Part shown: positions 55,923 through 64,000 of the stretch, one piece after another
Position numbering within the stretch: position 1 is the first letter of the stretch
Layout of the letters: each line of letters begins with the position of its first letter
NCBI RefSeq assembly: GCF_025655475.1
Contig: NZ_JAHTIK010000001.1
Coordinates: forward strand, 124,001-188,000
DNA length: 64,000 bases
Source of the DNA: Kitasatospora sp. DSM 101779
GTDB taxonomy: Bacteria > Actinomycetota > Actinomycetes > Streptomycetales > Streptomycetaceae
Direction of reading: 5' to 3'
Notes under the pieces: generated by a model
Databases searched by the model: none
Told to the model about the DNA's origin: nothing
What the model saw: only the letters and a program-made list of their open reading frames with translations
Position numbers and translations under genes: made by a program

Positions 55923-56548
55923 CCACCGATCCGGCCGGCGTCCTGGCCGGCGCCCGCATCATGCCGGTGCTGACCGTGCCCGATCCGGCCACGGCCGCCC
56001 CGCTGGCCGACGCGCTCGCCGCGGGCGGCGCCAGGTGCGCCGAGGTCACCTTCCGCACCCCGGCCGCCGAGCAGGTGCTCAAGGCGATGGCGGCCCACGG
56101 CGGCCTGGCCGTCGGTGCCGGCACGGTCCTCGGCGCGGAGCAGGCGGAACGTGCGGTGGCGGCCGGGGCACGCTTCGTCGTCTCTCCCGGCCTCGACGAG
56201 GAAGTCGTCGCCACGTGCCGCGAGCTGGGCGTTCCCGTGGTGCCCGGCATCGCCACCGCCACCGAGCTGATGCGCGCCCTGCGGGCCGGCATCACCACCG
56301 TCAAGCTCTTCCCCGCCGAACCGCTCGGCGGCCTGCGGGCGCTCCGCGCGCTCGCAGCGCCCTTCCCGGGAGTGCGCTTCGTGCCGACCGGCGGGATCGG
56401 CGCCGAACAGCTGGCCGGCTACCTCGCCGAGCCCTCGGTCCTCGCCGTCGGCGGCAGCTGGATGGCGACGCCCGCGCACCTGGACGGCGGGGCCTACCCC
56501 GAGATCCGCCGCCTGACGGCCGAGGCCGTGGAGGTGGGGACGCCGTGA
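55919..56548 (+). CDS. KDPG/KHG aldolase family
   Basis: A 209-aa class I aldolase splitting 2-keto-3-deoxy-6-phosphogluconate (or galactonate) to pyruvate and glyceraldehyde 3-phosphate. The Schiff-base Lys is 129 in TTVKLFPAE; Glu42 in AEVTFRT is the acid/base. Overlaps of 4 nt on both sides place it in one tight operon with the SDR and kinase. Confidence 0.94.
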   Translation: MTTDPAGVLAGARIMPVLTVPDPATAAPLADALAAGGARCAEVTFRTPAAEQVLKAMAAHGGLAVGAGTVLGAEQAERAVAAGARFVVSPGLDEEVVATCRELGVPVVPGIATATELMRALRAGITTVKLFPAEPLGGLRALRALAAPFPGVRFVPTGGIGAEQLAGYLAEPSVLAVGGSWMATPAHLDGGAYPEIRRLTAEAVEVGTP

Positions 56549-57582
56549 CCGATGTGGTGGCGCTCGGCGAGGTCATGCTCCGCTTCGACCCGGGCGAGGG
56601 CAGGATCAGCACCGCCCGCACCTTCCGGGTGTGGGAAGGCGGCGGTGAGTACAACGTGGTGCGCGGGCTGCGTCGCTGCTTCGGCCTGCGCACGGCCGTC
56701 GTCACCGCGCTCGCCGACAACCAGGTGGGGCGGCTGGTCGAGGACCTGATCCTCCAGGGCGGCGTCGACACCTCCCTGATCCGCTGGGTGCCCGACGACG
56801 GCATCGGCCGCACCGCGCGCAACGGCCTCAACTTCGTCGAGCGCGGCTTCGGCATCCGCGGCGCGCTCGGCGTCAGTGACCGCGCCCACACCGCCGCGTC
56901 CCAGCTGCGCACGGGCGACGTCGACTGGGACGCGGTCTTCGCCTCGGGCGTGCGCTGGTTCCACACCGGCGGCATCTTCGCCGGCCTGTCCGACACCACC
57001 GCCGACGTCGCCGAGGAGGCGATGACGGCGGCCCGCCGCCACGGACTCACCGTCTCCTACGACCCCAACTACCGCCCGAGCCTGTGGTCCGACCGGGGCG
57101 GACCCGACCGGGCACGCCAGGTCGACCTGCGGCTCGCCCGGCACGCCGACGTCATCGTGGGCGCACTGGGGATGGCGGGTCGCCATCCCGGTGCCGACCG
57201 ATTCGGCGCCGACGAGGTGCCGGACGCGCTCGCCTCGGTGGCCGGTCTGCTCCCCGGGGCCCAGGTGCTGGCGACGACCCTGCGCGAGGTCCCGTCGGCC
57301 GGCGTGAACGACTGGTCCTCTGCCGCCTGGTCGGCCGACACCGGTTACGTGCACGGCCCGTCGATGCCCGGACTGCACGTCCTGGACCGCATCGGCTCCG
57401 GCGACGGCTTCGCCGCCGGCCTGATCCACGGCCTGCTCGCCGGTGCCGGTCTGGGGCGCGCCCTCGCTTACGGCACGGCCCTCGGCGCCCTCACCATGAC
57501 GACGCCCGGTGACGTCGCCATGGCCTCGCTCGGCGAGGTCGAGGCACTGGTCGCCGGCGCCTCCGCCGCCGTCAGACGCTGA
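56545..57582 (+). CDS. PfkB-family sugar kinase (KDG kinase-like)
   Basis: A 345-aa ribokinase-fold kinase with GGEYNVVRGLRRC near the start and the C-terminal anion-hole/catalytic motif DRIGSGDGFAAGLIHG. It is close to 2-keto-3-deoxygluconate kinases, which make the substrate of the adjacent aldolase. A GTG start overlaps the aldolase stop. Confidence 0.92.
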   Translation: MTDVVALGEVMLRFDPGEGRISTARTFRVWEGGGEYNVVRGLRRCFGLRTAVVTALADNQVGRLVEDLILQGGVDTSLIRWVPDDGIGRTARNGLNFVERGFGIRGALGVSDRAHTAASQLRTGDVDWDAVFASGVRWFHTGGIFAGLSDTTADVAEEAMTAARRHGLTVSYDPNYRPSLWSDRGGPDRARQVDLRLARHADVIVGALGMAGRHPGADRFGADEVPDALASVAGLLPGAQVLATTLREVPSAGVNDWSSAAWSADTGYVHGPSMPGLHVLDRIGSGDGFAAGLIHGLLAGAGLGRALAYGTALGALTMTTPGDVAMASLGEVEALVAGASAAVRR

Positions 57583-57616
57583 CGGCGTCTCCACCCGTAC
57601 CGACAGGGAGCATCTC

Positions 57617-58632
57617 GTGCGCCTCCGGAAGATCCAGAACACACCGGTCGCGGTCACCGAGCTCGGCTTCGGTGCCGCGGTGATCGGCCACCTGTACCGC
57701 GTCACCCCGAGCTTCGACACGGCGGCCGCGATCGACACGGCCGGGGACGCCGGGATCCGCTACTTCGGCACCGCACCGCACTACGGCCTCGGCCTCGCCG
57801 GGCGACGCCTCGGCGACGCTCATCAGGTGCGCCCGCGGGAGGAGTACGTCATCTCCTCGAAGGTGGGCAGGCTGCTCGTCCCCAACGAGCGGCCGTGCGG
57901 GGTCGACAGCGAGGGCTTCGCCGTCCGCGACGACCTGCGCCGCCAGGGGGACTTCGGCCGTGACGGGGTGCTCCGCTCCTTCGAGGAAACGCTCCGGCGC
58001 ACGGGCCTGGACCGCCTGGACGTCGTCCACCTGCACGACCCCGACGACCACGGGAGACAGGCCGCCGACGAGGCCATGCCGGCTCGCGGACCTGCGCGAC
58101 CAGGGCGTGAGCGGCGCGATCGGCGCCGGTATGAACCAGTCGGCGATGCCGGCCCGCCTCCTGCGCGAGACGGCCGCCGACGTGGTGATGCCCGCCGGGC
58201 GCTACACCCTCCTCGACCAGTCCGCGTGGGACGACGTCCTTTCCGCGGCGCAGGAGCCGGGCAAGAGCGTCCTCGCGGTCGGCGTGCTCAACTCCCGACT
58301 GCTCTCCCATGACAGGCCCGCGTCCGGCATGACGTACGACCACCAGGACGCCCCGACGGACCTGGTCCAGCGGGCGCAGGCCATCGCCGACGTCTGTGAG
58401 CAGCACGGCACCACCCTGCCCGCCGCCATCGGCTTCCCGTACACCCATCCCGGCGTCGTCGACGTCACCCTGGGAACGCGGACCGCCGAACAGGTCGGAC
58501 GCAACGCGGAGTTCCACCGCCGGCCCGTCCCCGCAGGCCTCAGGGACCATCTGCGCGCCGAAGGCCTGATCAGAGCGGACGTGCCGAGTTCGGGCTCCGA
58601 CGCTGACTGGCAGCTCCCGGCCAGGGAATTCA
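57617..58632 (+). pseudogene. Aldo/keto reductase, frameshifted duplicate
   Basis: Starts at GTG 57617 after GGGAG and reads as an aldo/keto reductase closely like the intact one at 60.5 kb (FGTAPHYGLGLAGRRLGD; VISSKVGR; VHLHDPDD). At 58081-58083 the frame breaks; restoring two bases (CCGGAGCTC for CCGGCTC) would give the paralogue-like PELADLRDQG. The second part (LADLRDQGVSGAIGAGMNQS to RADVPS) lies in another frame, and its own stop is missing, so it runs on into the next gene. The N-terminal FGTAPHYG also has Gly where the paralogue has Asp-Thr (FDTAPHYG), losing a catalytic-tetrad Asp. A decaying L-fucose-dehydrogenase-like duplicate. Confidence 0.88.
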
Positions 58633-58654
58633 TCTGGTGTATCGGCAAAGGAAA

Positions 58655-58726
58655 ACATCGGAATGACCCCCTGTCATGCTCCGCCCTCGACTTTCATGGT
58701 CGGGACGCCGCAGATTCATCCGATGT
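58655..58726. repeat. Inverted repeat pair before the hydrolase gene
   Basis: ACATCGGAATGA (58655-58666) and TCATCCGATGT (58716-58726) are inverted copies differing by one inserted base, 49 nt apart, in the AT-richer gap before ATG 58744. It may be a second regulated promoter within the locus. Confidence 0.5.
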
Positions 58727-58743
58727 GTTGATAGGAGTTCGAC

Positions 58744-59595
58744 ATGAAGTTGCTTCGGATCGGGGCACCGGGCGAGGAAGTCCCGGCAGTCCGCGGCGAG
58801 GACGGACGCGTGTTCGCCCTCTCGGAGCTGACCGGGGACGTCGACGGGGCGTTCCTCGCCTCGGGCGGGGTCGAGCGGGCCCGGGCGGCGCTGGCCGCCG
58901 GTGAGCTGCCCGAGGTCGACGTCACCGGTCTGCGGGTCGGTGCGCCGGTGGCGCGGCCGGGCAAGGTGGTGTGCGTGGGTCTCAACTACCGCGACCACGC
59001 GGAGGAGACCGGGGCGGCCATCCCCGACCGTCCGGTGGTCTTCATGAAGGACCCGGCGACCGTGGTCGGCCCGTACGACGAGGTGCTGATCCCGCGCGGC
59101 TCGGTGAAGACCGACTGGGAGGTGGAACTCGCCGTCGTGATCGGCCACCAGGCCCGCTACCTCGCCGACCCCACCGACGCGGTGGACTGCATCGCGGGCT
59201 ACACGATCAGCAACGACGTCTCCGAGCGGGAGTTCCAGTTGGAGTTCTCCGCGCAGTGGGACCTCGGCAAGTCCTGCGAGACCTTCAACCCGATGGGCCC
59301 CTGGCTGGTCACCGCGGACGAGGTGGGCGACCCGCAGGCGCTCGGCCTGCGCCTGGCCGTCAACGGCGAGCTGCGCCAGGACGGCAACACGAAAAACATG
59401 ATCTTCGACATCGCCCACCTGGTCTGGTACCTGAGCCAGTACATGGTGCTCAACCCCGGCGACGTCATCAACACCGGCACCCCGGCCGGCGTGGCCCTCG
59501 GCCTGCCCGGTACCCCCTACCTGCGCGAGGGCGACGCCGTCGAGCTGTCCATCGACGGCCTGGGCACCCAGCGCCAGACGTTCCGCAACGCGTGA
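58744..59595 (+). CDS. FAH-family hydrolase (2,4-diketo-3-deoxy-L-fuconate hydrolase-like)
   Basis: A 283-aa fumarylacetoacetate-hydrolase-family protein. KVVCVGLNYRDHAEE starts the core; metal ligands are in DWEVELAVVIG; SNDVSEREFQ and GKSCETFNPMGPWLVT follow. Members in L-fucose and L-rhamnose pathways cleave 2,4-diketo-3-deoxy acids to pyruvate and L-lactate. LutABC genes downstream would then use the lactate, which supports that role here. AGGAG lies before ATG 58744. Confidence 0.92.
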   Translation: MKLLRIGAPGEEVPAVRGEDGRVFALSELTGDVDGAFLASGGVERARAALAAGELPEVDVTGLRVGAPVARPGKVVCVGLNYRDHAEETGAAIPDRPVVFMKDPATVVGPYDEVLIPRGSVKTDWEVELAVVIGHQARYLADPTDAVDCIAGYTISNDVSEREFQLEFSAQWDLGKSCETFNPMGPWLVTADEVGDPQALGLRLAVNGELRQDGNTKNMIFDIAHLVWYLSQYMVLNPGDVINTGTPAGVALGLPGTPYLREGDAVELSIDGLGTQRQTFRNA

Positions 59596-59707
59596 AAGGC
59601 ACCCCGTTGTCCGCAACCACCGCGCTCCACGCGCCAACCGACACCCGCCGGGACCCGGATGCCTCCTTCCGGGCCACCGAGCCGGCGGACGAGCAGAAGG
59701 TGATGGC

Positions 59708-60472
59708 ATGACGGCCGCAGATCTTGCGGGACTGGCGGCAGTGGTCACCGGCGGTGCCTCCGGCATCGGCCTGGCCACCGCGTCCCTGCTCGCGGAACAC
59801 GGCGCGCGGGTGGCCGTTCTGGATCTCGACCCCGCATCGCTGAAGGAGCCGCTGACGGGCTTCACCGCCGACGTCGGCGACGACGCCTCCGTGCGTGCCG
59901 CCGTCGACGCGGCGGCCGACGCCTTCGGCGGCATCGACGTCGTGGTCAACTGCGCGGGCGTCAGTGCGATCGGCACGGTGGAGGACAACGCGGACGAGCA
60001 GTGGCAGCGGGTGCTGGACGTCAACGTCGTCGGCATCGTCCGTACCACCCGCGCCGCCCTGCCGTACCTGCGCAGGTCCTCGCACGCGTCGGTGGTCAAC
60101 ATCGGCTCCATCGTCACCACGACCGGTCTGCCGCAGCGCGCGCTGTACGCGGCCAGCAAGGGTGCCGTGATGTCGCTGACGCTGGCGATGGCCGCCGACC
60201 ACGTCCGCGAGGGCATCCGGTTCAACTGCGTCAACCCGGGCACGGTCGACACCCCCTGGGTGGGCCGGCTGCTGGCGGCCGCTCAGGACCCGGTCGCCGA
60301 ACGCGCCGCGCTGAACGCCCGTCAGCCCACCGGCCGCATGGTCGCCGCCGAGGAGGTGGCCGCCGCCATCGCCTACCTGGCCTCGCCCGCGGCCGCTTCG
60401 GTCACCGGCACCGCCCTCGCGGTCGACGGCGGCATGGCGGGCCTGCGCCTGCGACCCGAACAGAAGGCGTGA
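59708..60472 (+). CDS. SDR, probable 2-keto-3-deoxy-L-fuconate dehydrogenase
   Basis: A 254-aa classical SDR (TGGASGIG at 14-21; Ser134, Tyr147, Lys151), with Asp at the end of strand two (VLDLD) pointing to NAD. The GIRFNCVNPGTVDTPWVGRLL stretch is typical of KDF dehydrogenases and of BDH2. It sits between the diketo-acid hydrolase and the aldose dehydrogenase. Its start overlaps the stop of a 34-codon TTG frame (59608) that may be the scar of a lost gene. Confidence 0.88.
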   Translation: MTAADLAGLAAVVTGGASGIGLATASLLAEHGARVAVLDLDPASLKEPLTGFTADVGDDASVRAAVDAAADAFGGIDVVVNCAGVSAIGTVEDNADEQWQRVLDVNVVGIVRTTRAALPYLRRSSHASVVNIGSIVTTTGLPQRALYAASKGAVMSLTLAMAADHVREGIRFNCVNPGTVDTPWVGRLLAAAQDPVAERAALNARQPTGRMVAAEEVAAAIAYLASPAAASVTGTALAVDGGMAGLRLRPEQKA

Positions 60473-60474
60473 CC

Positions 60475-61479
60475 ATGCACCAGAACATCCTCAGGTCGGG
60501 GCCGGTGCGGGTCAGTGAACTCGCCTTCGGCGCGGCGGCGATCGGCAACCTGTTCACCCCGGTCACCGACGCCGAGGCCGAGGAGGCCGTCGCCGCCGCC
60601 TGGGAGGCCGGTGTCCGCTACTTCGACACCGCCCCGCACTACGGCCTCGGACTGTCCGAGCGGCGTCTGGGCGATGCCCTGCACGGCCTGCCCCGCGACG
60701 AGTACGTCATCTCCACCAAGGTCGGCCGGCTGCTGGAGCCGGCCGCCCTCGGCGGCGACGACCTTGGTGGCGACGACCTCGCCAACGGGTTCGCAGTCCC
60801 GGCCACCCACCGGAGGCGCTGGGACTTCAGCGCCGAGGGCGTGCGGCACTCCATCGAGGACAGCCTCAACCGGCTCGGCCTGGACCGGGTCGACATCGCC
60901 TACCTGCACGACCCCGACGAGCACCTCGACCAGGCCATCGGCGAGGCCTACCCGGAGCTGGCGCGACTGCGCGCCGAGGGCGTCGTGAGTGCGATCGGCG
61001 TCGGCATGAACCAGGCGGAGGCACTGGCGCGATTCGTCCGCGAGACGGACATCGACGTGGTCCTGCTGGCCGGCCGCTACAGCCTCCTCGACCAGCGCGG
61101 CCTGACCGAACTGCTGCCGCTGGCCGCCGAGCGCGGCGTCGGCGTGGTGGTCGGCGGCGTCTTCAACTCCGGCCTGCTCGCCGACCCGAAGCCCGGCGCG
61201 ACCTTCGACTACGCCGCGGCACCGGACGAACTTCTGTGCCGGGCACTGGAGTTGAAGGAGGTCTGCGAGTGGCACGGGGTGCCGCTGCGGGCCGCCGCGC
61301 TGCGCTTCCCGTTCGGGCACCCGGCCGTCGCGAGCGTGCTGGTCGGCACCCGGACCGCGGGCGAGGTGCGGGACGCCGCGGCGATGCTCCGGCACCCGAT
61401 CCCCGACGTCCTGTGGGCGGAGCTGAAGGAGCGCGGGCTGCTGCCCGAGGACGTACCGACCCCCGGGGAGGCGGGCTGA
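60475..61479 (+). CDS. Aldo/keto reductase, L-fucose (D-threo-aldose) 1-dehydrogenase-like
   Basis: A 334-aa AKR with the tetrad Asp51, Tyr56 (FDTAPHYGLG), Lys82 (ISTKVGR) and His in AYLHDPDEH. It matches the D-threo-aldose/L-fucose dehydrogenase group, which oxidises C1 of L-fucose, D-arabinose and L-galactose to the lactone. It is two bases after the SDR and overlaps lutA. It is the intact partner of the broken copy at 57.6 kb. Confidence 0.92.
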   Translation: MHQNILRSGPVRVSELAFGAAAIGNLFTPVTDAEAEEAVAAAWEAGVRYFDTAPHYGLGLSERRLGDALHGLPRDEYVISTKVGRLLEPAALGGDDLGGDDLANGFAVPATHRRRWDFSAEGVRHSIEDSLNRLGLDRVDIAYLHDPDEHLDQAIGEAYPELARLRAEGVVSAIGVGMNQAEALARFVRETDIDVVLLAGRYSLLDQRGLTELLPLAAERGVGVVVGGVFNSGLLADPKPGATFDYAAAPDELLCRALELKEVCEWHGVPLRAAALRFPFGHPAVASVLVGTRTAGEVRDAAAMLRHPIPDVLWAELKERGLLPEDVPTPGEAG

Positions 61480-62219
61480 TGCGGATCGCCCTGTTCATCA
61501 CCTGCTTCAACGACACCGTGTTCCCCGGCACCGGCCGGGCCGTGGTCGACGTCCTCGAACGGCTCGGCCACCGCGTCGACTTCCCGCAGGAACAGACCTG
61601 CTGCGGGCAGATGCACTTCAACACCGGCTACCGGCCCGAGGCCGTCCCGCTGGTGGAGCGCTTCGCCCGGGTCTTCGGCGAGTACGACGCGGTGGTCACC
61701 CCGTCGGCGTCCTGCGCCGGGATGGTGCGCGACAACCATCCGGTACTGGCCGAGGAGCACGGCAGCGCCCGGCTCCGGACCGATGTGCCGAAGCTGGTGC
61801 CCCGCGTCCACGAATTCACCGAGTTCCTGGTCGACGTCCTGGGTGTGACGGACGTCGGCGCGGCCTTCCCGCACCGGGTCGCCTACCACCCGACCTGCCA
61901 CTCGCTGCGCGGCCTGCGGCTCGGCGACCGTCCGCAGCGACTGCTGAAGGCGGTGAAGGACCTCGACCTGGTCGACATCCCGGCGGCCGACTCCTGCTGC
62001 GGCTTCGGCGGTACCTTCGCCGTCAAGAACGCCGACACCTCCGCCGCGATGCTCGCCGACAAGATGCGGGGAGTCGTGGACAGCGGGGCCGAGGTGCTGT
62101 GTGCCGCCGACAACTCCTGCCTGCTGCACATCGGCGGCGGCCTCTCCCGAGAGGGCAGCGGCGTGCGCACCATGCACCTGGCCGAGATCCTCGCCGCGAC
62201 CGAGGGGGGACCGCGATGA
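61479..62219 (+). CDS. lutA: L-lactate utilisation protein LutA
   Basis: A 246-aa CCG-domain iron-sulphur subunit of the LutABC L-lactate oxidase complex. Two CCG motifs occur (QTCCGQMHFNTGY near 40 and DSCCGFGGTFAV near 172). The ATG overlaps the AKR stop. With LutB and LutC it oxidises L-lactate to pyruvate at the membrane. Confidence 0.95.
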   Translation: MRIALFITCFNDTVFPGTGRAVVDVLERLGHRVDFPQEQTCCGQMHFNTGYRPEAVPLVERFARVFGEYDAVVTPSASCAGMVRDNHPVLAEEHGSARLRTDVPKLVPRVHEFTEFLVDVLGVTDVGAAFPHRVAYHPTCHSLRGLRLGDRPQRLLKAVKDLDLVDIPAADSCCGFGGTFAVKNADTSAAMLADKMRGVVDSGAEVLCAADNSCLLHIGGGLSREGSGVRTMHLAEILAATEGGPR

Positions 62220-63655
62220 CCGGCCGAGGCGTGGTCTGGCTCGGCTCCCCGCCGTTCCCGAAGGCCGCCCGCGAGGCCCTGAAGGACGGCCGGCTGCGCG
62301 CCAACCTGAAGCGCGCCACCACGACCATCCGCGACAAGCGCCTCGCGGTCGCCTCGGAACTGGACGACTGGGAGGCGCTGCGCGAGTCGGCGGCAGCGAT
62401 CAAGCGGCGCGCCGCGCGCCATCTCGACCGCTACCTGCTGCAGTTGGAGGAGTCGGTCACCGCGGCGGGGGGCACCGTGCACTGGGCCGCCGATGCGGAC
62501 GAGGCCAACCGGATCGTCACCGGGCTGGTCAGCGCCACCGGCGAACGGGAGGTCGTGAAGGTCAAGTCGATGGCCACCCAGGAGATCGGCCTCAACGAGC
62601 ACCTCGCCGAGGCCGGCATCACCGCGTACGAGACCGACCTCGCGGAACTGATCGTGCAGCTCGGCGACGACCGGCCCTCGCACATCCTGGTCCCCGCCAT
62701 CCACAAGAACCGCGGCGAGATCCGCGACCTGTTCGCAGCGGAGATGGGCAGCTGGGGCCGTCCCGCCCCCGAGGGGCTCACCGACGAGCCCGCCGCCCTG
62801 GCCGAGGCCGCCCGGCTGCACCTGCGGGAGAAGTTCCTGAGCGCCAAGGTCGCCGTCTCGGGCGCCAACTTCGCCTGCGCCGACACCGGTACCGTCGCGG
62901 TGGTGGAGTCGGAGGGCAACGGCCGGATGTGCCTCACCCTGCCCGACACCCTGATCACCGTCATGGGCATCGAGAAGGTCCTGCCCGCCTTCACCGACCT
63001 GGAGGTCTTCCTCCAGCTCCTGCCACGCTCCTCCACCGGCGAGCGGATGAACCCCTACACCTCGCTGTGGACCGGCACCACCCCCGGCGACGGCCCGCAG
63101 GCGTTCCACCTGGTGCTGCTCGACAACGGCCGCACCGACACGCTCGCCGACGAGGTCGGCCGCCAGGCGCTCGCCTGCATCCGCTGCTCCGCCTGCCTCA
63201 ACGTCTGCCCGGTGTACGAGCGCACCGGCGGCCACGCCTACGGCTCGGTCTATCCCGGCCCGATCGGCGCGGTCCTCACCCCGCAGCTGGTCGGCATCGA
63301 GCAGACCGCTTCGCTGCCGTTCGCCTCCACGCTGTGCGGAGCCTGCTACGACGCCTGTCCCGTGAAGATCAACATCCCCGAAGTGCTCACCCACCTGCGG
63401 GCCGAGGCAGTCGCGGCCAAGGGCCGGTCCGCGGAGGCGCTGGCGATGAAGGCGGCCGCCGCCGTCCTCGACTCCCCACGCCTGCTGGGCGCCGCGCAGA
63501 AGGCCGCGGCCCTCGGCGGTCGGGCCCTCGCCCGCGGCGGACACATCGGCCGTCTGCCCGGCCCACTGCACGGCTGGTCCGACAGCCGCGACACCCCCGC
63601 GCCGGCGGCCGAGTCCTTCCGGACCTGGTGGCGAAAGAACAGGGAGAACCGATGA
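62216..63655 (+). CDS. lutB: L-lactate utilisation iron-sulphur protein LutB
   Basis: A 479-aa protein with an N-terminal LUD domain (VVKVKSMATQEIGLNEHL; GANFACADTGTVAVVESEGN) and two 4Fe-4S clusters (CIRCSACLNVCPVY and CGACYDACPVK). It overlaps lutA and lutC by 4 nt each. Confidence 0.96.
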   Translation: MTGRGVVWLGSPPFPKAAREALKDGRLRANLKRATTTIRDKRLAVASELDDWEALRESAAAIKRRAARHLDRYLLQLEESVTAAGGTVHWAADADEANRIVTGLVSATGEREVVKVKSMATQEIGLNEHLAEAGITAYETDLAELIVQLGDDRPSHILVPAIHKNRGEIRDLFAAEMGSWGRPAPEGLTDEPAALAEAARLHLREKFLSAKVAVSGANFACADTGTVAVVESEGNGRMCLTLPDTLITVMGIEKVLPAFTDLEVFLQLLPRSSTGERMNPYTSLWTGTTPGDGPQAFHLVLLDNGRTDTLADEVGRQALACIRCSACLNVCPVYERTGGHAYGSVYPGPIGAVLTPQLVGIEQTASLPFASTLCGACYDACPVKINIPEVLTHLRAEAVAAKGRSAEALAMKAAAAVLDSPRLLGAAQKAAALGGRALARGGHIGRLPGPLHGWSDSRDTPAPAAESFRTWWRKNRENR

Positions 63656-64000
63656 CCGGCCGTGAGACCGTCCTCGCCCGAATCCGGGCCGCGCTCGCCG
63701 ACGTCCCGTCCGAGGAGAGGCCGGACGACGTCCCCGTCCCGCGCGACTACCACCGCAGCCACACCGGCCCCGGCCAGGACACCGTCGCGCTGTTCGCCGA
63801 ACGGGTCGCCGACTACCGCGCCACCGTGACCCGCACCGACCGCGCCGGCCTGCGCGACGCCATCGCCGCAGCCCTCACCCGGCACGGGGCCCGACGGCTC
63901 GCCCTGCCCAGCGGCTTCCCGGACGAGCTGCTGCCGTCCGGCGGCTGGGAGTGGCACGCCGAGCCGCTCGGCGTCCCCGCCCTGGACGGTCTGGACGGCG
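63652..64000 (+). CDS. lutC: L-lactate utilisation protein LutC (cut by window end)
   Basis: The first 116 residues of a LutC/LUD-domain protein (TGRETVLARIRAALADVPSE ... VADYRATVTRTDRAGLRDAI). The gene continues past the window. It overlaps lutB by 4 nt and completes the LutABC set. Confidence 0.9.
   Translation, partial: MTGRETVLARIRAALADVPSEERPDDVPVPRDYHRSHTGPGQDTVALFAERVADYRATVTRTDRAGLRDAIAAALTRHGARRLALPSGFPDELLPSGGWEWHAEPLGVPALDGLDG

Overview
This is a high-GC actinobacterial window, almost certainly from a streptomycete (Streptomyces or Kitasatospora). The evidence is near-total G/C at third codon positions, GTG and TTG starts, many secreted lipoproteins and glycosidases, a DUF5994 gene, an SCO5918-type gene, and a tap-tpg telomere-maintenance operon. 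Tap and Tpg usually lie on linear-chromosome arms or linear plasmids. That fits the transposon remnants, broken genes and accessory catabolic loci seen here. All function calls come from reading the sequence without database searches.

Layout. 1-7.4 kb: a plant-polysaccharide operon (GH2 beta-galactosidase cut by the window edge, sugar ABC importer, GH51 arabinofuranosidase). It faces a large secreted beta-helix/ricin-lectin enzyme on the other strand (7.5-10.6 kb). 10.9-13.6 kb is a decay zone: an IS5-type transposase remnant, a frameshifted VOC gene, and an IS with intact ends but a shortened transposase that cuts off a small membrane-protein gene. 14.1-17.5 kb: a three-gene operon ending in tap and tpg, with a dyad over its candidate -10 box, then tRNA-fMet. 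17.8-28.5 kb: an SDR/HxlR pair, small conserved genes (DUF5994, SCO5918-like, CBS protein, DEAD-box helicase, cold-shock protein), a MerR-like regulator and a HATPase, separated by long stretches without convincing genes.

28.6-34.2 kb holds a SigK/RskA-type sigma/anti-sigma pair with a fasciclin lipoprotein, as in mycobacteria, and a very unusual His/Trp-rich secreted protein. Upstream of sigK, the His/Trp-rich gene and the fasciclin gene I find similar promoter boxes, CCGTCC-like then 15 nt then (A/C)CGAA(C/T). 35.0-45.8 kb is a self-contained locus for cyanophycin (poly-Asp-Arg) use: two secreted cyanophycinases, an ABC importer with two related binding proteins, an M20 dipeptidase candidate, aspartase, and an RpiR regulator. 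Candidate TGTA-N8-TACA operators sit in its divergent promoter regions.

46.4-64 kb is a GntR-regulated deoxysugar/uronate locus: sugar ABC importer, mutarotase, lactonase, several dehydrogenases, KDG kinase and KDPG aldolase modules, a diketo-deoxyfuconate-type hydrolase and LutABC. It can be read as L-fucose to pyruvate plus L-lactate, with LutABC taking lactate to pyruvate. The acid-sugar dehydratase is not in the window. The promoter of this locus and that of the distant beta-helix enzyme share a 17-bp block, the same -35/-10 spacing and the same ATGAGT-N3-ACTCAT palindrome, so the two are probably one regulon.
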